Shown here piece by piece: positions 14,475 through 24,500 of a DNA stretch of 64,000 bases. Every line of letters starts with the position of its first letter. Position 1 is the stretch's first letter. Below the pieces are notes generated by a model. The model was not told the origin of the DNA. It did not search any database and was given only the letters and a program-made list of their open reading frames with translations. Made by a program: the position numbers and the translations under genes. The stretch covers positions 1,603,635-1,667,634 of the forward strand of contig JACDOX010000116.1 of the NCBI GenBank assembly GCA_014549065.1, written 5' to 3'. Source of the DNA: Cardinalis cardinalis. Its lineage: Eukaryota > Chordata > Aves > Passeriformes > Cardinalidae.

Positions 14475-15335
14475 AGAATCATAGAGTGGTTTGGATTGCA
14501 AGGGGCTTTCAAAGTCCCCTGCAATGATCAGGAACATTTTCAACTAGAGCAGGTCGCTCAGAGCCCTATCTGACCTTGAATGTTTCCAGGGATGTGGTAT
14601 TCAAGTCTNTCTGGAAAATCTCTGCCAGTGTTTCACCACTCTCTTTGTAAATAACTTCTCCTTGTATCTAGTCTGAATCTGCCTTTTATTTCCCCATAAT
14701 TTAAAACATTGTCCTATCACAGGCTCTACTAGGAAGCCTTTGCCCATCTTTCTTATAAACTCCCTTTAAATATTGAAGGGTTGCAATGAGGTCTCAAAAA
14801 GGAACATTTTATTCTCCAGGCTGAACANCCACCATTCTATCAGGTCTTTTTTTTCACAGCGGGAGGGCTTCACTCTTCTGATTTTTTGGGGTCCACCTCT
14901 TGATTTGCTTCATCAGGTCTGTGTTTTTCCTTTGCTGAGGGTTCTAGCACGGGGCTCTTTACAGTAGGTGGAATCTCACCAGAGCAGAGCAGAGCAGAGC
15001 AGAGCAGAGCAGAGCAGAGCAGAGCAGAGGGGCAGAATCACTTCCCTCAACCTACTGCCCATGCTGCTGGTGATGCAGCCCAGGTTGACTTCCTTGGCTT
15101 CTCGTGCACCTTGTTGGCTCATGTTCAGTTTTCTATCCACCAGCATCTCTAAGAACTTCTATACAGGACTGCTCTCAGTCTCTTCCTCCTCCAGCCTGTG
15201 TTCATACCAGAGATTGACCTGACCCGTGTGTGGGACCTATCACGCACTTCACATGGGTTCACTCCTTGAGGTTCTCCAGGCCCATCTTCATGGCATGTTG
15301 AACTCATCTCTAAGCCTGTCTATCTGAATCCACAT
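14475..15335 (-). mobile_element. CR1 LINE retrotransposon, 5'-truncated, minus orientation
   Basis: On the plus strand the element starts with AGAATCATAGAGTGG, the reverse complement of the avian CR1 3' terminus (built on ATTCTATG repeats). It continues through recognisable CR1 3' sequence: the stretch around CTGCAATGATCAGGAAC (14519-14536), GAATGTTTCCAGGGATG (14578-14595), CAGTGTTTCACCACTCTC, CCTATCACAGGCTCTACTA (14714-14732), CTCCAGGCTGAAC, then GGCAGAATCACTTCCCTC, ATGCAGCCCAGG and GGCTCATGTTCAG, fading out near 15335. A full CR1 is about 4.5 kb, so this copy is cut off at its 5' end, as is usual. In the family this segment covers the C-terminal end of the ORF2 polymerase reading frame and the short 3' UTR. 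Here the frame is broken by substitutions, small indels and the AGAGC expansion, so the copy is dead. The 5' boundary is approximate. Confidence 0.93.
14981..15030. repeat. (AGAGC)n microsatellite inside the CR1
   Basis: Nine perfect AGAGC units (14981-15025) plus one AGAGG. The flanks are CR1 sequence on both sides (GAATCTCACC before, GGCAGAATCAC after). The usual CR1 sequence has only about two to three imperfect copies of this unit here, so the array expanded within the element. The plus-strand frame 14968-15222 that reads it as repeated Ser-Arg-Ala-Glu-Gln is a by-product. Confidence 0.95.
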
Positions 15336-16227
15336 TAGAATTAGAGGGGTGCATATCCTTAGTGGCCTGTGCAGTTTGCCTTGTGGGAAACAGCTAATTG
15401 GATCTTATAAATATTCCTGGTAAATTAATGAAAACTTGCATATCTGATAATTACTTTCTATTATCCATTATCTGTGAGTAAATATTATGGTGTGGAATAT
15501 GTATGGTGTGGGCACTAGATGGTATTAGGATATAAGTCATCCAGCTGCTCCAAAGGAGATAAATATTACTTTGCACTTTAAAACTAAAGAATCTGTGTGC
15601 ACTACAGCATCTTTGTTCACTTTACAAGCATGTCATAACTCATAAGTCAGGCTTTAAACTGCCTGTGTTAAAGGAGTCCTTTTTTGTGTGTCAGAGAGTG
15701 AAGGCTGATTGTGCTATTTTCAACGTGCTAACCATTTTCAGACAGAGAAAGGCAGTACAATATTTCCCATGCTCTATGTTTGCAATCAGAGGACAGAACT
15801 AGAAGAATAATACAGGGCTGCTTTTTTTCACAGTATGATTAAAACAATCCTCCTATATTTGCTAGATTTTTCAGCTCAGGCTGGCCTCCAGCACTTCCTA
15901 CTTCATTTTTCCATTCATCATTCCTGAGAGAACAGAAGGAGGAATAGATATGGTGTTCCGTGCTTGCTTAGGCCATGGCAAATAACAATTCATCAACATC
16001 CTAGCTTTAAAAAAGACTGTTATTTGGCTTGGGAAGAGCATTGCAATTTACCTAGTGTCCCTGGTGTCAAGAAAATCACCAGACTAGGTCTAAACCAAAG
16101 AGAATCCTGCAATATTTTCTTGGAGTTATTAATTAAAATAATTGCTGTGTTTAAGAGAAAGTGCACGAAAGCCTTTNTTGTGTGACCTCGGTATTTTCTG
16201 GGTATTTCCTGGAGAAAAGTGTTCAAT
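15336..16227. other. Non-coding stretch, no gene recognised
   Basis: AT-rich unique-looking sequence between the CR1 and the next possible repeat relic. Open frames are at most 84 codons. No promoter, RNA or repeat was recognised. Confidence 0.55.
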
Positions 16228-16292
16228 ACAATAATCACCCTACTCCACAGCAAAATGAGAAAATTAAGCCCCACAAAATATTGCTGAAGTGT
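16228..16292 (-). repeat. Possible MIR-like SINE relic
   Basis: The order ATAATCACCC, CCACAGCAAAATGAG, AAAATTAAG resembles the reverse complement of the MIR 3' region (the sense version reads roughly CTTAGTTTCCTCAT...GTAAAATGGGGATAAT). The match is short and diverged, so chance similarity is possible. The family is an ancient tRNA-derived core-SINE shared by amniotes. Confidence 0.35.
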
Positions 16293-16775
16293 TTTTGTTT
16301 CATAGAGGCTGTTTTAATATTGTTATTGTTTCAGAGCTCTTGTTACACTGGGGAAGAGTAATGTAATCAAACCAATTGGCTGCTGGAGATATTTTTTAAT
16401 GCACTGCTTTGGACGCAGTACATATGCTCTGCAAATAAATACAGAATTAGTGTTCCTGTTGGAAGCACTTAGTGAGAATGAGTGATTTGTCTTCGTTATG
16501 AAAGGTGCATATATTTCTTCTATTAGCTGTTTATCAGACTGCTGTTTTTCTGCTTATGGATTCTGAGATGGGATTCATCATTTGTCAGCTTATGAACAGA
16601 TGTTCCAGAGACAACCAAATTGATCACAAGGATGAATTGAACAGCAGTACCAATGTTGGAGGGCAGCTTTTACAAACTATGTCTTTCTCTCGTTCTGGCT
16701 CCTCCATTTTCCACTAATTTCCGGTCATTAACTGTCCCAGAATATTACAGGAGGAAAGAAAAATCAGATTCCTTC

Positions 16776-16833
16776 TGTGTCTGTGTGTGTGTGCATGGCT
16801 GGGTGTGTGTGTTGTGTGTTGTGAGTGTGTGTA
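16776..16833. repeat. Interrupted (TG)n dinucleotide repeat
   Basis: Runs of TG broken by CATGGCTGG and GTTG units. The interruptions suggest an old array. The open frame crossing it (16653-16868, plus) is Cys/Val-rich only because of the repeat. Confidence 0.85.
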
Positions 16834-17299
16834 GGCCAGTTTGTTTTTATTTGGAGAAACACTATTAATTGCAAGACAAAGAGATAACAAACACTGAGTC
16901 TGTACTGAAATGTCTTTGTTGCAAATCAGTCTATAATGCCATCAGGGAAGGAGCATTTAATGTTGCTGGTATTTATTTTTTTTTTAACAAAACAAAATCC
17001 CTAACATGCAGAATTATAACTCTTTAGGAGTATTGCTTGCTGTTTTATCAATCCAACACTATGATGATTTACTTTGTTGTTTGTTTTGTGTGCATACCAA
17101 TTTTTCAGCGAAGTTAATGGCAGGTCTAGAGACAACATGCTACTTGTCAAAATTGACTGTCCAAAGTTTGATTTGTTCTTAGCTGACACAGAAGAGAACT
17201 TCTGAAGCTGTGTTTATTACACAGCTGTTAAGGCCCTTTCTTACCAGAAACCCCCTNCTTTTGTGCTTATGGGTTGTTGAAAATTGTGGGCTGCTGCCA

Positions 17300-17371
17300 G
17301 AGATTGAAGAGTAAAACACATGCTCCTGAAGAGCCACATGTGGCTTTCAAACCACAGGTTTCTGACCCCAG
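17300..17371 (-). mobile_element. hAT-type (Charlie-like) DNA transposon terminal relic
   Basis: Read on the minus strand from 17371 inward, the sequence is CTGGGGTCAGAAACCTGTGG, then a GCCACATGTGGCTCTT block (17344-17329). This matches the pattern of vertebrate hAT terminal ends of the Charlie group, which begin CAGGGGTCGGCAA and carry the palindromic block GAGCCACATGCGGCTC just inside. I found no opposite terminal end nearby and could not define an 8-bp target duplication, so it is one end of a decayed non-autonomous copy. Family assignment is from memory of the consensus pattern. Confidence 0.6.
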
Positions 17372-19070
17372 CCTTAAGTAATTAACAACGGCCTTTGGAA
17401 TGATGCAGTACTCAGTAAGAATTGCTGAGATAAAATACCTGTCCTTCTTCCAAAAAATGGCACGGCTTGAAAGCAGACATTCTCTTTTATTGAGAGCTAA
17501 GAGCAGAAATTTAGTTCTTTGTAAGCTCTGTAAATGGACTGGGGAGGGGATAGGAGGGGTTGTTGTGAAATGTCTTGGTCAGAATGGCAGATGAGGGAGC
17601 ACACTGTGTTCAGTGCTCTGCGAACAAGACTGGTCTAAGAAATATGCCTAGAANAAGTTGTATGCTTTTCCTTTAGAAACCAGAAATCCCATACATAGTT
17701 GTTCATTTAATACAGGCCTGAATATTTTCTGCAGTATGGAACTTTTATTTCCATAATGGTTTTCTTCTTTATGTCAAAAAGGAAGTTGATCTGCCTAACC
17801 TCTTTGATAACAGTTATATTTCATGTTCTACTGAAGAGAAACAAAGATGAAGCTTTTGATAACAGTAGCTGATGCAGTAAATATACATGGCTAGCAGCTG
17901 AGATTACAAAAGGCATGCATTGTTTGGCATGCCAAGGCCTGATGTCTTGACAGACAGGTAACGTTTGTGGAAGACATGTTTCTAATGCAGTAAGAAACGT
18001 GACAGGTTCAATGCATGGNTCTTATTTCCTCATTTTCTGGGAANTGAAGAAGGGGTTTAGATGACAGGGAAGAATATATGTTCCAAGCCTGGCATTCAGG
18101 TTGCTGCACACTGTCAGCTGCCTTTGTTACTCATGTGTTGGGGAGCATTCATTACCAATGATAAGTATCATAGGCAAGCTTGTGTGATGCTGCACTTCAA
18201 AAATTAAGAGAAGATTTTAATTTTCTGGGTGTGACTTTAAGGAATTTTGTCTGTCCATAGGAAAATNGACTCTTTCAAGAGGTTTGTTTGTCTTCATCTG
18301 AAGTCCAGCTTTCAGAAGGTTAAAAGAAATTCACAAACTCTCCAGTCTATTCTCTCTTTCAAACACTTGTTTTGCCTGTTTTAAAACCTGGAGTTCTGCA
18401 GGTAGTCACAAGAATCTCTAAGGAGTGGATCTTTTAATGTGTCAAGAGAGCTGGATGTGGTTTGATATCCACACAAGTTGCAGAGGAAGAATCTCATCTG
18501 TGGTCTGACCAGCAGTGGAACTCCAGGAGGCTGCTGTCCATGCCAAATTCAGGACCTGTGTACTCCTTACTGCTGTGCTCTGTAGATGTAGAAAGGCTTC
18601 TTGTGTATACAAGTGTTCAGGTTTTCCACTTGCCCGTGTTTTTAACACAACAAATACCAGATTCAGTCTGCATTGGATGAACTGGCCATGACTTACCCCC
18701 TTTATTTCTCCCTGTACCTCCTTTTCTGTTCCTTACATTGTTTGCCTAGAACAAGTCCTTCTTTCAGAGGTTATTTTAATGTTTAGCTGCCTTGATGGAT
18801 GTATATTAAATTCAGTTTTAAATTATTATCAGGTCCAGCTCTGNCTAAAACTTGTGTGTATTAATAGCAATATCTTTCAAACATGTTCATAAATTATAAT
18901 GCTTTTCTGTTTTTATCACACAGCCAAACTTCAGATATTTTTCTCAGATGCCTTCTTTATGACTAGTGCTGGCTTTCTCAGGAGTTGAGGGTCCTCAGAA
19001 TTTCTTATGTCCTCTATTTCAGTGTCTCAAGTTGGGCACTCCAGATTGACACACAGAATTAATGGACATT
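17372..19070. other. Non-coding stretch, no gene recognised
   Basis: AT-rich sequence with four ambiguous bases in its first 900 bases. Open frames are at most 72 codons. No repeat or RNA gene was recognised. Confidence 0.5.
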
Positions 19071-19072
19071 TT

Positions 19073-19238
19073 GGAAATGCAGCTTTTAATCTCTGTGCCC
19101 TAATTTCCTCTTGTAAAATGCAGGTTTGTAATACTTGTCTGCATCAGATGGGAATATGAGGTTGTGANGATTAATTAGTTAATTTTTAAAAGTAGTTTAC
19201 ACCTGTGAAGTCCCATATATATGCTGATAGGTATTCTT
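19073..19238 (+). repeat. MIR-family SINE relic
   Basis: The run CTCTGTGCCCTAATTTCC, then TCTTGTAAAATG, AATATGAGGTTGTGANGATT, AATTAGTTAAT, and a distal part with CATATATATGCTGATAGGTATT, follows the sense order of the MIR 3' half: CTCTGTGCCTCAGTTTCC, TCATCTGTAAAATG, GGTTGTTGTGAGGATTAA, then a tail with a TATAAATGC-type motif. Several successive blocks in the right order make chance unlikely despite divergence. It is an inactive ancient amniote element. Confidence 0.72.
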
Positions 19239-19804
19239 ACTGCTGCTGGTTTTTTCCCTTATGGCTTCTACATTTTGTTAGTTAGTTTGACCTGGTTAAA
19301 GAGAAAAGAAATTAATCATTTAACCACATTCTCTTTGTCTTCTTTCCCATATGTCTTAGCTATCACGGTCATTTGCCTTTTTTACTGTTCTTCTTCACCT
19401 TACTATCTAAAGACTTTTCACAAAGGTTAATAGTCACAGCCAAGTGCTTGGGGTTATCTGAAGGATTCTTGGGTCCTTCTCTTTAGAAGTAAAAATGCTG
19501 CTTTGGTTAGGAATTTTGCTGTTGAATGGTTTATTATTTTAGTGGTTTCCTTGAGAAAGTAGAATTAGTTGCAGGAGCATCCTCTTGGACAGAAAGTGGC
19601 ACAGTGATAGGCTACATTATCCCCCAAACCCAATTTCCATCCATGCTCAGGATGCAGTGAGCATAGGAAGAATATGATTTATTGAGTGAAGTCAACTTTT
19701 TCAAAAGTTTCTGTGGTGGTTTTAGGCAAATGGCTTAACCAAGATGTTGTNCAGATGATTGTTAACTGCTTGTTCCTGATTTGCTGGGTGGCTTGAATTG
19801 AAAT
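19239..19804. other. Non-coding stretch, no gene recognised
   Basis: AT-rich DNA between two old repeat relics. Open frames are at most 73 codons. Nothing else was seen. Confidence 0.5.
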
Positions 19805-19900
19805 TACAGGGTCTGGTCTGCAAAAGTAGTGAATTCTCACAGGTGCAATTGTAGTCAATGGGAACTGTGTCTTGAACATGAGTGACAAAGTGCTAAACAC
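19805..19900. repeat. Possible ancient amniote interspersed repeat
   Basis: Contains GTCTGGTCTGCAAAAGTAGT followed by GTAGTCAATGGGAACTGTG and a GAGTGACAAAGTGCTAA tail. The sequence pattern 'GTCAATGGGA' near 'GATCCTGCAAA'-like words recurs in old repeats of birds and turtles. I cannot name the family or its orientation, and a random match is possible. Confidence 0.33.
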
Positions 19901-21484
19901 CCCAAACCATTGCCAATCAGGACGCCCAAAATGTTGGTCACTCTTGCATTAACCTTTTTATGCTTCAATTCCATTTCTGTACCATATGGTTGATAATACC
20001 CTTCAGCTGACAGAACTGTTAAATGTAAGATTTGTCAATATTTGCAACCTAAATAAATTCTTGAGTAAGCAGAAGAAGCTTCTGACATTTTTTGTTGCAA
20101 GACTTTTTTGAATGGGAAAAATACCCTCAGATCTATTAATTAAAATACTTTCTCCTGAAAAAAGAATTTAACTGTTCTTTGAACAGACTCTTCTCATTCT
20201 GAGTTAATGATGCAGGAGTCCCCTAGGACAAATAGTACCATGATCGCATTGTTATGGACTGTATTGTAGTAGATGCAGATTGAGACCAAGGTAAAATGGC
20301 AATTTTTCAGCATTTTGTGACTTTGAAAATTTGACTTTGTAACTTGACAAATATTTTTAACACTCTCTTCTGAAGCATCTTTTTTNGTAACAAATCAAAG
20401 TGTCAGGGATCATAGGAAATGCTGGCATTTGTAACTCACCCCATAATTCTCTGCTATTTCAGCTAACTGAATAAATGGTAATAGCAGCAGGTTGTCATCT
20501 TTTGCATAGTAACACTACACAGGGAGGGTTTTGCTGATGGGCTTTGATATCTTCTGACAGCAGGGTAGTGGTGGAGCTGGGNGTCTCCATGCCAGGCTCC
20601 ATAGGGAAGCATTTTCTAATGGGCACGGATTCTGCTATCCTTCCTTCTGCCTTCCCATCTGTACTGTCCTATGCCAGGATTTTTTCCCGTTTAAAACACC
20701 CAATTGAAATGTTCAAGTTGTGGGAAGTCAGACAAATAAGAAAGATAAGAAAAATTGGGTTTTATAGATGGGAAATACTGGAATATCTTAGTAGATATTG
20801 CCTCCAGTGTTACTTTCAATGTAAATGTCTTTGCTGAAAGATCTGATGTATCTCTCAGTTGTAGTAATTAGTTCTGTATGTTACTGTTCAGTACTGGTGC
20901 CAGGATTGTAGTAATGAGTAAAAAATGAATAAAGAAATGAATGGTTATCCCAGATACTGCACTCCCATCTGCAGAATAGTAGCTGACTTCCCACTATAGA
21001 AGTAGATTAATCACCCATGCAATTTGGCTTGTTGTTTTGTGGTTTGAATTACTGAGGAGGCAATGCTCAAACATTTTTTGTCCTAAATTTAAAAAAATAG
21101 AGAGAATCCAGAGCAATTAATATACCTGAACTCCATGTATATTTTCCTAATAAAATCTATGAAATATCTTATTAAAATCTCCTCCTTCCCCCTCCCTACC
21201 ACAATTTAGATGCAGAGATAAAGTGGAAAATAGTGCTATGTGGACACATTAAAATAAATCATAGAATTGCTGATGCTACTTGCAAGAGTGATTGATTTTT
21301 TTTTCGTGTCTCCTATTTTTATATGTGCAAGGTAGTTTTGTACTAAGGAAGGTGAGAGACGGAGAACACCTGTGTTGAAGAGACACCTTTGCAAGTGCAC
21401 GCTGATTCTGCTCTTCAGAGCCCCAGCTATTTTCATCTTGGACCTCTCCTGAGAAGAAACAGCCAGATGTCAGCTTGCTTTGAG

Positions 21485-21548
21485 TTTTCTCTTTTTTTCT
21501 TTTTTTTCCTTCTTGTTTTCTTTCTTTTTTTTTTCTTTTTTTTCTTTG
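21485..21548. repeat. Polypyrimidine (T-rich with C) low-complexity tract
   Basis: Almost uninterrupted T with single C bases. The minus-strand frame 21276-21551 and the frame 21470-21676 become Lys/Glu-rich only because of this tract. Confidence 0.9.
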
Positions 21549-24500
21549 CAATTTGGCATGCAGTACACAAATGAAAAATTGAATTTTCCCTTTGGTATCC
21601 CTTCTAATTGTCTTAAAACTTGGTCCCTCTGGAATCTCTGCATAAGATAGACCAATATTTTCTGAATGAGTTCCACTGAAGTTTGTTACATGAAAAAACT
21701 CACAACACTCACCCTTTTGTTGATGGAGTGTGAGTGAGGGAAACAGAACGAAGGGAGCAGGGAAGACAATTTGAATTCAAGTCTTCAGTCTGAAATATTG
21801 ACAGTAAAAAATGCTATCTTGCCACTCCTAAGAGGAAATTACACCTACTTGAAGTACATATGAATTTGAGATATCTTAGGTATTTTCTAATCTGCTGCAC
21901 TGTTTCTGAGTCTTGCTGCATTAATATGTTAAGTGGTCTTGAATCATGCTGTCTGGTATTTTTATAAAATATCTCTTGTGTACAGCATAGTTTCTTTGCA
22001 TGATGGTGATTTTGAATTAAGAACATTACCAAGAAATTGAACTGAAGTTCACTGCTGCATCTTGCAGCTCTGCCACTAGCTCGAGAGAGACAGGGGTAAT
22101 CCCTTGTGCATGCAGTGCAACCTGTAGCCCCTTGCATTTTCTTTGTAAAGGCTTCAGCTCTCCTAAAGACATGAATTAAATTAGCATGTGTGCACCTTTA
22201 AACAGTCCAGACATGTAAAGCATAATTCTCTTGATGAGAAAATGATCACCACAAACATTGAGAGACTCCAGTGTCTCCCAACAATCTCCCAAGGACATCT
22301 CAATGTAGCACGACCTTTTCAGTATAAATGGGATTTTAAATTCAGCCTTTTCATTACCGTCCTCTCTGTGTATTGTGTCTTGCAAGTTGGAGAGAGCTTT
22401 GAAGCAGTGAGTGTTGTGACAGTGGCAATTGTTTCTGTATGTGCATTGTTAATTGTAATAGCAGGAAATGTGCAAGCCATATCAAAACAAGTGAGAAGGG
22501 GGCAGAAAGGGGAGAAGCCTGAAGGGAGGAACCTTCAAAGTGAATGTGAGCACTAAAGGTGCAAAACCTGCAACCTGTAATTATTGTTACAGAGGAGTAG
22601 AACTGACAAATTGAGTTGTGTATCCCCCATTAGAGAGTAATATGGAAGCCTTAGCAGCCAAACTATCTTCATTCCTGAAACCCATTTTGCTCTGAAGGGA
22701 GTGTTTAATTCTCTCAGAAGAGGCGAAGATGGCTGAGCCATTAATCTCAAAAAGATGCCAAGCAATGGCTGAATGCTGAAGAGAGGTAGTACAAATATCT
22801 GAAATACTGTGTTGCTCACAGAGTTGCACTGCATATTTAGTACCAGCCATAATTTTGTAGTTTAATAAGAAAAATTAGAATAATGAAGTAAGTAGTTGGA
22901 ATAGGCCACTAAGACTTTCTCCTAGCCATATTTTGAGAAAAAAGATAGTGATCCAAAAATTACTTCACTGATTCAAATGATGCATACAGAGACATCAAAT
23001 TCTACCAACTGGGGAGAGATTAAAAGAAAAGCATTTCTGCTGCAGCTCTGTTTTCAAGTGTAGCAGCACGAGAGGATCAAAATAGACTATAAGAGAAAAA
23101 CGTGGTGATTTAGGAATTGTACCACTAGAGATAGGAATAATGCTATTATTTTGATTAAGACCTAAGGAAGTTCTTAGGGAAAATGAGGTTTTTTCAGAAA
23201 TGGCCTAAAAATACCTGTAGCAAAATTGTAGCTCAAATGTGACATGAATTTGTGAATAAGAAAGTTACAGTTTTGTTAAACATTTTTCATTTCTCATTTG
23301 AGTTTCGATTTCTGTGGGCTCAGTGAAAATGCTGATATTGAAAAGGCACAGTGCTTTTTTGAAGGCTAAAAATAAGAAGAGGTGACTGGTATCTTTAAGC
23401 AATGCATCAGTTTTTAGAAACATTTTCATTTAAATTTAAGGCCAGTTATAACATGCTTCTTTTCTCCTTCTTTTTTACTCCCTTTTCGTTTTCTGGGTGA
23501 GTTAAGCTTGCAAAGTGAGTATCAGGGAGGTGTAATAAGAAGGCTGCAGCTGATGTCCATTTGGGTGGTCTTGGACAAACAGAAACTTTAGTTATAGAAA
23601 ACAAGTATGTTTGTGGGGGTAGGGAGGGAAGTGTTTCATTTAGATATTTAAGTTGCGGTTTTGCAAGGATGTGTTTGAAGGGGGAGAAAAAGTGCTTTCT
23701 AATTCTGAAATTGAAACACTGTGTTAATGATGGTCTACATGATGTCACTTGGAGAATCACTTCACAAGATTTAAATAACATTATTAAATGGTCAAATCAC
23801 CATCAAAGAGACACAGTAGTAAAAAAGGAAAATCACCAGAAAGACATGAAAATGGGAGTCAAGACTCTGTTCTACTTTACATTCTGGTAGGTAGTCCACT
23901 TTTCTAGGGAGATCTCGCAGTTCAGCAGAGATTAGTAGCACCACAAAAATAATGGATGGATGGATGAATTTTAGAGTCTTTCTTTTCCTATTTGTTTTAC
24001 TGTTTACTGAGTACTTTTTCTAGTGACTTACAAATATTTAAATGAATTTTGAGAGCAAATNGGTGGGGATGGGGAGATGTTCTAAGCAGCACTGTGTTGA
24101 GTGTAGGTTTCAGCCTTTCTTTGGCTAAAGCTAAGTTTTTATTTCCTAATGTCCATGATTCATCTAACCAGATTCTCCTTATTAACACGAGTTTCCAGCA
24201 GTCAGTTACAGGTTTGGCCTGTGGGATCCAGTAGTTAGATTTGATACCAACCCTCCCATTTTTCTCTTTTCCTGTGTATCTGCTTTTTTCTGCCAAATGA
24301 ACAAAAGTTTATGTGCTTATTAAGAAATTCTTATTCATGGTCCCTTTTGCATGCCACTTTGCTGTATTAGTTGTTGAGTGTATAAAAATTTAAAGCTTAC
24401 AGGCTTATCTGGGTGTTTTGGTAGCAACAATAAGAGATAAATCCTGAAGTAGATTAGGGTATGAGCAATACCAGACAGAGATGCTAGCAAAATTGCAGGA

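Noticed and set aside
14968..15222. Plus-strand frame with Ser-Arg-Ala-Glu-Gln repeats as a repeat protein
   Set aside because: It is the AGAGC microsatellite within an inverted CR1; the frame is a by-product.
20172..20186. CTGTTC-TTT-GAACAG as a glucocorticoid response element
   Set aside because: The half-sites face outward (everted) relative to the AGAACAnnnTGTTCT consensus.
22188..22556. 122-codon plus-strand frame with a hydrophobic segment
   Set aside because: The hydrophobic run arises from GT/TT-rich codons. No known membrane protein family is recognisable and no flanking splice pattern supports an exon.
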